From positions 11,532,001-11,596,000 of the forward strand of contig CP075493.1 of the NCBI GenBank assembly GCA_021613535.1: a stretch of DNA of 64,000 nt, read 5' to 3'. A program made the position numbers and the translations under genes. This stretch comes from Adineta vaga (Eukaryota; Rotifera). This document shows positions 10,412 to 21,601 of this stretch, one piece after another. Each line of letters opens with the position of its first letter. Position 1 is the stretch's first letter. A model generated the notes under the pieces. It ran no database searches. It was not told the DNA's origin and saw only the letters and a list, made by a program, of their open reading frames with translations.

Positions 10412-10929
10412 TTTTAGTTAATCGTTCGTTCAATTCATACACTGCTGCAACAATTCATTTGTTGTATGTATTTCCTTTTGACTATTACACGAATATAGAA
10501 CATATGGTGTGAGTGAGGTATCCGAAAATAAGTGTCGTGGTATGACTGCTAAGCAAGCATGTATCGTTTATTGAAATAAATAGCTTATATTGTATATGAT
10601 ATTCAATGATTATGGATCATAATGAGTAAATCGAAAACACCTCTGTACTAAAGATAGCCTATTCGATTACTTGAGGGTGAGGTTGAGTGTGGTGTGAGGA
10701 TGAGGGTGTAGATAGATGTTTATTACGCATAAGTACTCTCATCTATATACATACCCACACCCTCAACGCAGAGATTTAAATTAAAGTCCAACTGATTGAT
10801 TTATATTATAAACCGGCATATGCATATGTAAGTAAATTTTTTATATAAATTTTTTTTTGAAACATTTTTGCTCTATATGAAATAATATATTCGATATCAT
10901 ATAAAAGCATTCTATTGTGGTCTTTTACG
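10412..10929. other. Intergenic region with hairpin island
   Basis: Convergent spacer between the LamG gene and a minus-strand GPCR. It holds the G/T-rich hairpin described separately at 10671-10766. I see nothing else. Confidence 0.6.
10671..10766. repeat. Telomere-like G/T-C/A inverted-repeat island 1
   Basis: The left arm begins TTGAGGGTGAGG and continues with GTGTGG and GAGGGTGTAG. The right arm ends ACCCACACCCTCAA. The outer 9 bases, TTGAGGGTG and CACCCTCAA, pair perfectly, and an inner TAGATAGATG/CATCTATA segment also pairs. The G/T richness stands out against AT-rich surroundings. Similar islands occur at 18676 and 58918. Confidence 0.6.
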
Positions 10930-12003
10930 TCAATGTCGAGTTAGATTCATAGGTATCACCGTATGATGTCGTCTCACTCGTTGTTGCAAAGAATTCTTCA
11001 ATTTTTTTGTTACTTCCGGCAAGCATAATACACAAACAAACGGTAGAAGTAGTGTTAATAACCAAAAGAAATAATAGAAATACACAGTCTGCATACGAAT
11101 AGCCCACTCTGGTAAATAAATAAGTGTTTGTAACATGATTATAACAGCAAAAGGAATTTGTAATAATAAATAAACGCTTGTAAGAAGTAGAAGATGAAAA
11201 ATCATTTTACAATTTTTTCGCCATTCTCTACGTTGTTGTTGTTGATGTTGTTGAAGACCAACTCGTTTTCGACAAAATACACGGATAATCAATATTATAT
11301 CAAGTAATACATCTAAGAATATAGGACAGTATGTATGAGCAAAAACATCATAGAATGAAATGATTGCATAAGTTGTGTAACATGGAAAACCACAAAGTGG
11401 TTGACTAAAATCAAATTGAACTGTACATGGATAAATAAAAATAACTGCAAGATAAAAGAGAATTAGATAGATGATGATGATTATGAATGGTAGATAATGA
11501 AAAAGTAGACGATGTTTTGCAGTTAGATAAAAATGTGCGTGAAAGATAAGAAAATGACGTTCAATTGATGTCCAAAACATTAGAAGATTCACAGTACTAA
11601 ATAGTAAATAATCACACCATTGCCATATCATACAATTCAGAGCTGTTTGTGGTGAAACGATACCAACATGGAGGTAATGAATGATACGTGGCACTTCGAT
11701 AAGATTTGTCAATAAAGTGACAAAGAGTAATATTAAAATAGCATGATAATGAAGTGTGTGACGAAGTGTTCGATCAGTGATAAGATAAAAGATGAGGAGA
11801 GAATTACAAATCAAAGCTGGTGATTCAAGTGCAACGAAAAGTGAAAATTTTATATTTCTAGTCCATGGTGTTTCATAAATAATAGCGGATTCTGTTGAAT
11901 CGTTTTCTGAGATATTCATTCTAGTAATGATGTAAACTGGGAAATACGTGAAATAGAATGAACGTGACAAATGACGATGATGATTCGAGACTTGTTCTGT
12001 CAT
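10930..12003 (-). CDS. Rhodopsin-type G-protein-coupled receptor with E-R-H motif
   Basis: Intronless gene of about 357 residues with seven hydrophobic segments and a short sequon-containing N-terminus. A Cys at the start of TM3 (LNCMIWQWC) and Cys residues in the second extracellular loop can form the conserved disulfide. The TM3 end reads SIERHF, so E-R-H stands where D-R-Y is usual. TM7 has LPFVCVL in place of NPxxY. A Gln-rich stretch lies in the third intracellular loop, and the tail is short and Arg-rich. The start is taken as the first ATG; an ATG at 11919 before NISENDS is an alternative. The ligand is unknown. It is probably one of the lineage-expanded orphan GPCRs of bdelloids. Confidence 0.82.
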   Translation of the reverse strand: MTEQVSNHHRHLSRSFYFTYFPVYIITRMNISENDSTESAIIYETPWTRNIKFSLFVALESPALICNSLLIFYLITDRTLRHTLHYHAILILLFVTLLTNLIEVPRIIHYLHVGIVSPQTALNCMIWQWCDYLLFSTVNLLMFWTSIERHFLIFHAHFYLTAKHRLLFHYLPFIIIIIYLILFYLAVIFIYPCTVQFDFSQPLCGFPCYTTYAIISFYDVFAHTYCPIFLDVLLDIILIIRVFCRKRVGLQQHQQQQRREWRKNCKMIFHLLLLTSVYLLLQIPFAVIIMLQTLIYLPEWAIRMQTVYFYYFFWLLTLLLPFVCVLCLPEVTKKLKNSLQQRVRRHHTVIPMNLTRH

Positions 12004-13565
12004 ATTAAATAATTTACTCAAGCAGAATCCACAGTTGGTCTTACCGAAGTAGAAAGAAGTTTTATATGTCTCTTATTATCACATTCATTATTCAAAAAGG
12101 ATTTCAATATATCTGGTTTTGCACGTTTCTTTATAACGTAACATTTAACCTAGAAAATAGTGCCATACTATGATTGAAATGCATCAAGTAATTGAATATT
12201 TTTAATATTTAACTTTTAAATCTCAAGTTATTGAAATATACTTACATTGATTGGAATAATATCAATGATAGCAACCTTTTTATCCCATACTAAAAATAAA
12301 ATAACGAAACTAATTGAGTTTCATCGAAAAAAAAGATCGTTGATATAATCTTTATTGTCTTTTCTAAAGTTAGCATGTCAGCGGAGTAGGACCAATCTTA
12401 ATACAGATTATTTCGGTACCTCCTATAGAGTATGTCATTTCGACATGAAAAGAATGATTGTATAGTAATGTTCTCATCAAGAAGTATAACGAACCATCAA
12501 CTGATTAATATAGGCAGAGAAACTGTCATTATAACTCGTCAATAAAATCTTTTTTTTTGTGTTCGCCTGAAAACATTTATCTTTCATCTTCTGCATGTAA
12601 CTAATCCATGTTATAAATATTTTACGACAATTCTTTTTTTTTCGAGAAATATTTCATCAACTAATCATTCTATTGACGAATAATTATCATATGTATTGTC
12701 ATTGCAAAATAAATTCACAAATCTACATACAAAATTGGTACAATGTAGATTTCGTGTATTAAAAAAAAAACTTTTTTTCTTAATTCTTTGCATGCAAGAG
12801 ATACCGGAAGTAGGTTTATCTAGTCAAATAGCGTAACTTCTTCTTTTTACATTTTGTGCTTTATATTGACGTCAGAAAAGCATATAACTTTTAATCATAA
12901 TTTCAACATTATAAAAACTCTTTACGGTACGTAAACGATTCACCTCCTATTTTAATCAAATTTCAATATGGAATACACAATATTTTGATTGATATAGTTC
13001 ATATTCATATTCTCGAAATGATATTAACATTGAAACATAAACATCCGTATATAGAATAAAACTTTTAAAACGATAGAGCATAGTGATAACGATATACAAA
13101 GGTGTATATTACCTACTTCAATCGTTCTACTGTCCTTTCTGTTCAAAGCCATTATTAATAAATATCAATAAATAGGTATTTTATCGAGATTTGCCATTGT
13201 ATTGCTTCAGTTATGTAGAATTATTATTAATTTCTATCCCTAATAGGTAGTTTTTACTCTATCAACTAGGATCTAAGTCGGATAATAACAGTTGATCTCA
13301 ATATAGGAAGAGGATAATCTGATAAAAAAATGCGATTATTCGCTTGAATCGTGTTCGTATTCATTTTGTGCGTGCAGATATTATTCTTGTCAGCTAATGA
13401 AGTGACCCCGAATTTTCTTGGTAATTTCAATATAAATCCATCTATATTATTTTATCCTAACCAGTAGATTTAATTATCAAAGTTGCATGCTTACTAAAAT
13501 CCATTAAGTTCATTATAACAGTGTCAATTTATCACAATACTAATATTCTATGCAACTGTAAAAAT
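12004..13565. other. Intergenic region between divergent GPCR genes
   Basis: About 1.5 kb of AT-rich DNA separates the two GPCR genes, which are transcribed away from each other. Homopolymer A and T runs are common. I find no coding exon, RNA gene or repeat with confidence. Promoters of both receptors presumably lie here. Confidence 0.55.
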
Positions 13566-14570
13566 ATGTCCACATCTTTATCATCGTCGGACGTCGATCT
13601 TATCATCTTATTGAACAATCTTTCTACTCAATTCAATCGTTATTTATCAGTATTGATTTTTGTTTTTGGATCTATTGGTAATCTTTTGAATATATTGATT
13701 CTTTCTCAACGTCCGCTTCTTTTAAATCCTTGTTTACGATTCTTTCTTGTCTCATCCATTGCATATTTCATTAGTCTTCTTAGTGGTCTCATTTCTCGAT
13801 TTTTATCTACTTGGAATGCTGATCTTACGAGTACAAATGACTTTCTTTGTAAGCTTCGTGCTTTTATTTTTTTTAATTCATCAACAATTGCTCTATGGCT
13901 AATCACGTTAGCTACTATTGATCGATGGCTTTCTTCAAGTATCAATGTGCATCGTCGACAAAAAAGTACATTGAAAAATGCTCAACGTGGTATAATTGGT
14001 ATTATTATTCTCTCGAGTATTTTTCAAATACAACAATTCTTCTGTTTTGAAGCTAATCTCACCGATGGTCCAGTAAAATGTTATGTAAAAACAGTAACAT
14101 GTAGTATTCTATCAGATCTATCTTTCGCTTTGATTACTATTCTTAGTCCATTAGTACTTATGATTGTATTTGGTTTGATGATTATTTCGAATGTTCATCA
14201 TACACAAGCTCGTATACAACCAAGGATTATGACGATTGATAATAATGATCAAAGTACTGAACATCAATGTCGAAAAAGAAAGACAGATCGTCATTTGTTG
14301 CTTATGCTTCTCGTTCAAGTTCTAGTTATTCTCATATGTACTCTGCCACTTGCCGTCTCAAAAATTCATAAAACATTCACACGAGATGTACCAAAATCAT
14401 CGTTACAAAACACAATTGAAAACCTGCTTCTTAACCTATTTTTTCTTCTCCTAAATGTTCCAGCTGGAATGCCATTCTTCATTAATATATTGACTGGAGG
14501 AAATGTATTTCGAAGAGCTTTGTTTAATCTGGCTCAACAATTAAGTCAAAAGTTAAGATGGTGGCATTGA
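13566..14570 (+). CDS. Rhodopsin-type G-protein-coupled receptor with D-R-W motif
   Basis: Intronless gene of about 334 residues from the ATG at 13566; the frame is open upstream only through a GTG. It has seven hydrophobic segments. TM1 carries GNLLNILIL, with the conserved Asn. TM3 begins after Cys in NDFLCKLRAF and ends in TIDRWLSS, so D-R-W replaces D-R-Y. Paired Cys residues lie in the second extracellular loop (FFCFEAN and VKCYVKTVTC). The third loop is short and basic, and TM6 carries ICTLPLAV. TM7 has LLNVPAGMPFFINILTGG, where a Pro but no NPxxY is present. The layout matches the many small peptide-receptor-like GPCRs of bdelloids. Divergent from the receptor at 10930-12003, with clearly different sequence. 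Confidence 0.88.
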   Translation: MSTSLSSSDVDLIILLNNLSTQFNRYLSVLIFVFGSIGNLLNILILSQRPLLLNPCLRFFLVSSIAYFISLLSGLISRFLSTWNADLTSTNDFLCKLRAFIFFNSSTIALWLITLATIDRWLSSSINVHRRQKSTLKNAQRGIIGIIILSSIFQIQQFFCFEANLTDGPVKCYVKTVTCSILSDLSFALITILSPLVLMIVFGLMIISNVHHTQARIQPRIMTIDNNDQSTEHQCRKRKTDRHLLLMLLVQVLVILICTLPLAVSKIHKTFTRDVPKSSLQNTIENLLLNLFFLLLNVPAGMPFFINILTGGNVFRRALFNLAQQLSQKLRWWH

Positions 14571-14983
14571 GGTGTGGACGAAAATTTACTTCCTTATGTC
14601 TTCAATCTCATCCTTTATCAATAAATTGATTTACCTAGTGTATGCCATTTCGTACTAATACATTTTAAAATAAAAATATATTCATTCAAAGTAAATTTGA
14701 ACATTTATCGAATCAGTGGAAAATTTGTGATTACTCAAAAAAATTTCCAAGAACTGAATATCAGACTGTGGGTACAATGAAACTGATTTCATAGTTATTC
14801 ATGAAATAGTTAATTTTGAATAGAATCATTCTGAGAAAGAAAACAGCTGAGAAATTTTTACTGTCATTATTGTTGTGCAATATTTTCTATGACTAGTGAC
14901 TCGTTTAGATAAAGATTTCATGAAAATCTAGATGCGATGTATAACGATATATAAATAGGATAAAATGTGATTTTTCATTTACA
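14571..14983. other. Intergenic region, possible promoter for short ORF
   Basis: AT-rich spacer. A TATATAAATA box-like string at about 14948-14957 lies about 30 bases before the ATG of the short secreted ORF at 14984. I see nothing else. Confidence 0.45.
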
Positions 14984-15169
14984 ATGACAATTATTCCAAT
15001 GAATAATATAGTAAAGATGTATTCTTTCTTTTTTATTATGTTTTTCGTTGTAACATGTAATGGGAATTTAAACTTACCACCGAACACGATTAAAATTCCT
15101 TCAAATCGAACGTATGACAATTTTTCATTTTCACAAGTTACTCAAGCTGGAATTGTTTTGTTCAGATGA
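14984..15169 (+). CDS. Possible short secreted peptide (61 residues)
   Basis: A 61-residue ORF with a hydrophobic N-terminal segment (about residues 12-25, YSFFFIMFFVVTCNG) typical of a signal peptide, then about 35 polar residues with two sequons. A TATA-like string lies about 30 bases upstream and AATAAA-type polyadenylation strings follow at about 15205-15230. The mature part shows no Cys pattern or dibasic processing sites. It may be a true small secreted product, the first exon of a longer gene, or chance. I do not recognise a family. Confidence 0.35.
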   Translation: MTIIPMNNIVKMYSFFFIMFFVVTCNGNLNLPPNTIKIPSNRTYDNFSFSQVTQAGIVLFR

Positions 15170-15329
15170 TTACAAATGTATTATTTGTATCAATACTTAG
15201 TTCGAAATAAACAAAAAGATTAAATAAAAACGCAGACTAAGAAAATAATTTAATAGTGTGAAAATCCTATTTTGTTTAAAAAAATTTAATTTGTTTCGGA
15301 TGATATCATCAATAATTTCAGTTGTGTAA

Positions 15330-17831
15330 CTACAACCATCGTATTAGCATCTTCAATGAATTCATGAGTTGGTGGTAAAGATTTGCGGAAGATGTGAGTG
15401 CTTGTTTATAACAAGCGAGCGCAGAGACGTAGTCGTGTTTATGGTAGAAAGCTCCACCGATGGCTTTGAAAATGACTCCAATATCTGGATGATTTTCCGG
15501 TAAAGACTTCTGATCAATTTTTAAAGCTCGTTTGTAGAATCGAAGTGCTATATCATATTGTTCAAGAGCATCATAGACATAACCAATATAGCCTAAGTTT
15601 TCTGCAATATCAGGATGATTTTCTGGTAAAGCTTTCGTATAAATTGCATGAGCTTTCGTGAAATTTTCCAATGCTAGACTATATTTTTTGAGGCGATAAT
15701 GTACAAATCCAAGATCACGATAGCTTTGCGCTAATTCAGCATCGTTACTATCTAGACATTTCAATCTCATATTTAAACCAGTATTGATATATTCAAGAGC
15801 TTGACTACAATCACCTAATCTTCTATAGGTCACTCCAACTTGATTATAACTTGATGCTAAATGTGGATCAATACCAATCAGAAATTTCTTCTTAATTTCC
15901 AAAGCTTTGAGATGATGAGCGAGTGCTTCAGGATAACTATCTTGTTCGATTGCAACGTTACCTAGTCCGAAATAACAACTAGCAGCAGACAAATCAACTG
16001 TTGATAGTTCACTTAAGATACGATTATAAAATTGTTTAGCTTTATCAAAATCTCCCATTTTAAATAGAATATCTCCTAAAGAAACAGCATTTGTCATACC
16101 TTTACCAATTTTCTCTTTCTGATATGTAAACAAATCTTTTAAATCATGATCATTTTCATTACATAATACTATCTTGGCAATCCACACATGTTCATCTTGA
16201 CTATGATCGACACTAAGTATTCTAAACACCGATCCAAGCATGAAAATAATTTCTTCTTCATCTTGAAAATAACTTAATTTTGTTACATCAGCAAATGGTT
16301 TTGTCGATAAATGAATATCAACTTGAATATCGAATAGGATTTGTCTAGTACTATCCGTTGATACTGCACAATTAATGAATTCAAGAGCTTTCTTTCGATT
16401 TCGACTAGTTGAAAAGAAAGAATTCATCGAAATAAATTCTCCAATACTTTTGTGCATCCGATTAAATTCATCCATAGAAATTATTTGTCCTCGATACACT
16501 TGGATGACTTGACCTGCTAATGAACGTTTAAATTTTTGATGTTCTTCACTAAGATTTTCAAACATATCTTTGATGAAGAAACGAAAAGCAAATAATGCAT
16601 CTATATTTTGAATTCGTAAAGCTTTGTTTAAAAGTCGGTATAAGCAACATTCTCTTGTATACCACCAAATAGCTTTTGAACGATCATATTTGTTTTCAAA
16701 TTCACGAATAATAGTCAACTCCGTTGGATTATTCTGATATTGTTTTTTGCAAACATTAATTAATTCCTTTTTTGCTGCTGAATTATGTTGCATACAAATT
16801 AATACTTCAATAAGTAATTGAAACCACATGAATGATCCGTTTTCAGATTTGAGATTTTTATGCGTATATTCCTTGTCTGATCGATTAAAAATTGATATTG
16901 CCGCAGAATCTTCATTTTTTTCTCGAAATTCTTGATCTTTTTTAATACATTTGATGAGTTCATCTAACTTGGTGAAAACACCTTTTACCTATATGATCAT
17001 AATAATTCAATAACTAACACATAATTGTTATCATTATAGACATACCTTGGAATATTTATCTGCCCATAGTTTGTTGGCAGCTCTATCGAAACAGTACACA
17101 TAGATGCAATTTAACTGAGGCAAATCATGCCAACGTGGTACTACTTCTCGTCCAAGTCGTCCAGATACAATGAGCACAACTTTTTCAATCGTAATAGTTT
17201 TTATATTCTCTTCACACGCATCTGCTTCATCAAATAATTGTAGAAAATTAATTGCTTCTCTTAATTTAACTTGTGAATCAATATTGTCTTTCGTTTTATG
17301 AACATTGGCATCAAGCCATATCAATGAAAATGCTTCAAGATTGGTCGATGTCGATGCCTGTTCAAATGATGGCATTGTCTTTTCATCCGTGATCATACTG
17401 CTGCTTATTGTTGATGTCAGGGAATGATTTTTCAAAAGTTGACTCTTTGCATTATACCTTTAAAACAGTTATGTGTAAAGTTGTCAAAGAATTACGTCCT
17501 TACTCATGCCATGAAATACTTTCGATGCCATTATCAAAGCATGCTAATGTTTTTCCATGGCAAACTTGACAATAAAATAAACCATTATCTTCAACCACGT
17601 CTGTTTTGCTTAGCTGTTTTTTGCAGATATCTAAATATTTAAAGTAAAATGAAATTTGCTTTCGTCTATTATTCTTGGATATCATAATAATAAATACATA
17701 CCACACTTAAGACATAGTTTATGAAATTTTGTATTGCCAAGCGTTAATCCATCATGAGAAGATATTTCTTTCTTACATCTCGCACATTTATATGACGATG
17801 TATCACTTAATGACTTAGTGAATGAGGCCAT
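15330..17831 (-). CDS. LIM-ART-TPR protein (mono-ADP-ribosyltransferase with LIM domain)
   Basis: Four exons join in phase: 17831-17702, 17630-17504, 17457-17046 and 16988-15330, giving about 775 residues. Exons 1-2 encode one LIM zinc-binding domain (about residues 16-70) with ligands in order: CARC, HKLC, CDIC and CQVC. Exon 3 encodes an alpha/beta domain (about 110-225) of the kind that precedes ART domains in bdelloids (SLIWLDA, VVLIVSGRLGREVVP, IYVYCF). Exon 4 holds an arginine-type ADP-ribosyltransferase domain with the R-S-ExE triad: Arg389 in VYRGQ, Ser near 416 in FFSTS, and Glu467/Glu469 in DEEEIIF. Kinesin-light-chain-like TPRs follow (about 505-755). It should transfer ADP-ribose from NAD to protein side chains in the cytoplasm. 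The LIM domain at the front is the unusual part; substrate unknown. Confidence 0.85.
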
Positions 17832-19343
17832 TCTAATTCGACGTTAGAATACTTCTAAAAAACACAAATTCACTAGACATGCAAAATATCATCTTGACGA
17901 TGTGTATGGTATTGGGGATGTTCATTAAAACGAGACTGAAAGCGGTACAAGATTTATGATGCTATGGAAAAATATTAAATATTAAAAATTCAGTTTTTCA
18001 CGAACCTCTCGTGGTAAATCCTAATTTGTGCAAGTTGCCGACAATAGAGAAACATCTTCTAAAGCTTCTGTCATAGAAGCAAATATTCGAATGTGGGTTC
18101 ATTATGCGAAGAAAGTGCTGACGGCGCAATAATGTTCGCACATAATCTCGTCCATATTCTCACTCATCTTTTTAAAAAGCTAACTACACTCTTATTATGA
18201 GCAGTATGAAGTGATGTATTGCATAGCGATGACGAAGGCACCCTTTCTTTTTCTTTTAATAGTGCATAATAACAAAGAATTCTCTTTCGCTTACTCGTGG
18301 TCGAAAAAGGTGCTTTTGTCTGTCAACAAGAAGGGATGACTTTTTAAAGAGATTCTTTCAAGATTGTTTTATTTTCAGCGAAAAAGAGAAAACAACGATA
18401 AAGAAAACGGTAGTAAGACATTATATATATATATATATGATTATAACGTATTTTTAGAAGTAAAATAATGTTTGAAAGTAATTCTTTTATCTGATGATCG
18501 ATGAGAACTGTTTGAAAATGTGTGTTATATCATTGCAAATGTCGCTTCTTTGCCATTCAAGGTGTAAGCCGATGGTTGATCGCCGGTAGCGACTGCAAAT
18601 TCTAAAACTCAATATTTGCATACAGAATAAAGAAAAATGATAATAGGAAATACACTGGTACGATCTTGAATAAGCAGGGTGTGGGTGGGTGCCTCTATCC
18701 ATCCACACCCACACCCTCTACATTTTGTCGTATATTTTACGCAGAAATCATTTCTATATTTTTCTCAAAGTAATTTGAATGAATCACAAACGTTTTCTGC
18801 AGCTAAATAGATTATAAAAGTATCTAAGTCAAAATGACGAGTATTCGCTTTTTGGACTGTTACTTTTTTTCTAAAAGCGTCTATTGTTGAACATTGTCAA
18901 TAATTGATCAACAGACTATCAATGCATCTCTTCAATTAACAAATTGAATAAGAAGTTTCCATTAATCTGGCATACATTGTAGGTAATTAAAAGTGCACAT
19001 TAGAATATGAATTTGCTTCATAATACAATCAATCATGTCAAAAAATCTTTCCTTCAATATGTATATATATATGTTGAAAAGAGAAGAGTATAAAACACAA
19101 AACAATTGCTATTCGAACATCAATTCAATCCAGATTGTATAATACTAAGTCATTAAAACAAACAGATACTATGTCTCTCAAATGCATTCAAGTGGAGAAA
19201 GAAATGAAAGAAAGAGAAAAAAGAGAAAGAACGCAATAAATATAACCTATTTGAAACGTAATTTCGGCACAAAATTGTGTGTGTGACGAGGCAAAAAGAT
19301 AGTATTACTCACATAAAATACAATACATTTATCATTCGTAAGC
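17832..19343. other. Intergenic region with hairpin island
   Basis: A 1.5-kb AT-rich spacer upstream of both the LIM-ART gene (minus) and the SDR gene (plus). It contains a (TA)n run at about 18421-18438, the perfect telomere-like hairpin at 18676-18717, and TATATATATA near 19063. No convincing exon. Confidence 0.55.
18676..18717. repeat. Telomere-like perfect hairpin island 2
   Basis: A 42-base hairpin with 12-base perfect arms, AGGGTGTGGGTG (18676-18687) and CACCCACACCCT (18706-18717), around an 18-base loop. The arms contain TGTGGG, the telomere unit reported for bdelloids. It shares G/T-rich composition and GAGGGTGTGGG-type strings with the islands at 10671 and 58918. Confidence 0.75.
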
Positions 19344-20411
19344 ATGACATCGACAAATTTTGGTGCAAAAACCACAGCACTTGAAGTCATCAAAGGACTC
19401 AATGCTAAACTTGATGATAAAGTTGTAATTGTGACTGGTGCAACATCAGGTAAAATCAATTGATAAAAATAGTTATCCATAAATAAATCTCATCATTTCA
19501 AGGTATTGGTATTGAAACAGCTCGAGCATTAGCAGTTGCCAATGCTCATGTGTTTATCACTGCCCGAGATATGAATAGAGGGGCACAAGTCGTTGAAGAT
19601 ATTAAGAAAACAACAGGCAATACTAAAGTAGAAGTGTTAGAGCTTGATCTTACTTCATTGAAATCTGTTCGAACTTTTGTTGATCAATTTCGAGCACGCA
19701 AACTTCCAATTAATATTCTGATCTGTATGTTCATATTCAACAGGTACCTTAAATCATTGCATTCATATTTATTATTCAATAGGTAATGCTGGTATTATGG
19801 CATGTCCATATGCAAAGACAGTAGATGGATTTGAATCACAATTTGGTGTCAATCATCTTGCCCATTTTCTTCTAGCTACATCGCTTTTACCTGAACTCAA
19901 ACCAGGTAAACCATCACGTGTTGTCATGGTTACTTCAGTGGTCAGTAAATTTTACGGTATTAATTTTGATGATATTAATTGGGAGAAAACCTACGACAAA
20001 TGGCTTGCTTATGGTCAAAGTAAAACGGCCAATATTCTTTGTGCCAGACAATTCAACAAATTGTATGCTTCAGAAGGAGTTCAAGCATTCTCTGTACATC
20101 CAGGTGGAATTATGACAAACTTACAAAAGGATGTATCGCTTGAAGAACAACGAGCAATGGGATTTTATAACGAAGATGGTACGGTAGTGGATAGTTTCAA
20201 AAATGTTGAACAAGGAGCATCAACCAGCGTATATGCTGCTTTAGCACCTGAACTTGATGGTTATGGTGGAGAATATCTTGAAGATTGTGCAGTCAATCGA
20301 GACATAAATGAAGACAAAAAAAGCTATTCAGGCATAGCACCACATGCAATGGATATGAAAGCAGCTGAACGTCTCTGGGCTCTAAGTGAACAGATGGTCG
20401 CAGCTAAATGA
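19344..20411 (+). CDS. Short-chain dehydrogenase/reductase (RDH/WWOX-like)
   Basis: Three exons in phase: 19344-19449, 19503-19724 and 19783-20411, giving 318 residues. It is a classical SDR with a Rossmann fold. The cofactor motif TGATSGIG is at residues 31-38 and NAG at 111-113. Catalytic Ser is near 161 (VTSVVS), and Tyr186 and Lys190 form YGQSK. The downstream SVHPGGIMTNL segment is typical of the retinol dehydrogenase/WWOX-like branch. An Arg (TARDMNRG) after the second beta strand suggests NADP(H). No WW domain or membrane anchor is present, so the enzyme is probably soluble. Substrate is not predictable; retinoid, steroid or other carbonyls are options. Confidence 0.92.
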
Positions 20412-21601
20412 AATTAAAGCTAAAAATCAGCAATTTCTATGAACTGTAACAAGACCAAATAATAACTAAGAATTCTTGTAGAAAAGTTTATAGTGATTCC
20501 GATTAATTAATATTATTATATTCACAAACCTATTTAATATTAGATCATCTTAGTATTCGTTTGATTAAAATATTAATTTAGAATACAGTAATAAATTTTC
20601 ATGTCAAAAAAATACTCAACATAGCAATTATTTTTTTCATCTTAGTAGCTGCTGTCTTCGTGAGTACTCGATAAGTTCATTGAGGAATACAAACAAATAA
20701 CGTTAATTATCATGCTAGTTTACGACTTTGCATCTTAGTTCATTTATTTGGATGTGTCTAGTCTTTTTTACGATCAACTAAAAATAAGTATATAAATATC
20801 GTTGAATTTTATTCAAAATATTTTCTTTCTAATCTATTGACAATCGGTTTTTGTCATGTAACATTCACCGATGCACCTAACAATTGAGAGGAAGTAGATA
20901 ACATCAATATCTGATGATACTGTACATCCTTCCCCTATATTCTAGTCGATTAATTATCATTTTCATAGTACTATATTAAGACGCATAGGATGAAAAGCTG
21001 TCAAAGTAAATTCTGATTCATTTTCACTAAATAAATAAGCACCAGCATCACTCATGACTTTTATCGTATCGCTATATTCGTGGTTAAAATCATACTGATT
21101 AACATGTACGAGAATGCATGATGCTATTATTTTTAGATTCAATTACAGACCAACACTCTCACGATATATATATATATATGTCACAGAAGTATTATTAACT
21201 GAACCACTGCGCCATCTTTTTCTTCCTCTAGATTGGATGAATAAAATAAATCGAATTACGTTATGTAGTAAACAGACGACATTTCAACTTCCTCTCCTCT
21301 GTGCATGTCAAATATAGACAGATTTATCATAGAGTTGTCTTCCTAATTATTTGTGAATACATCGCAAAGTACAGAACGATAAAAAAAACGTTCATTTTTT
21401 TTCCTCTTCTCACTCGTTGAAGATGATTGTAAGTAGAGAACTACACTCGGTGACCGTTCTGAAAAAAAATAGAAAGAAAAGGAAGAAAGAAAGAAAAAAA
21501 GGGGAATAGTATCGCTCTCTTCATGCTATAATCACACGTGCTTGGTTTTAGAACACTAGTTTCATCACTATATATTTTTTCCTTCGGCTTGTATTATTAC
21601 A
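20412..21601. other. Intergenic region
   Basis: AT-rich spacer with a (TA)n run at about 21160-21180 and a purine-rich tract at about 21460-21505 shortly before the EF-hand gene. No supported gene. Confidence 0.55.

Noticed and set aside
18421-18438. (TA)n run as a possible promoter
   Set aside because: Simple AT microsatellites recur in this window (also near 19063 and 21160) and are not positioned consistently relative to starts.
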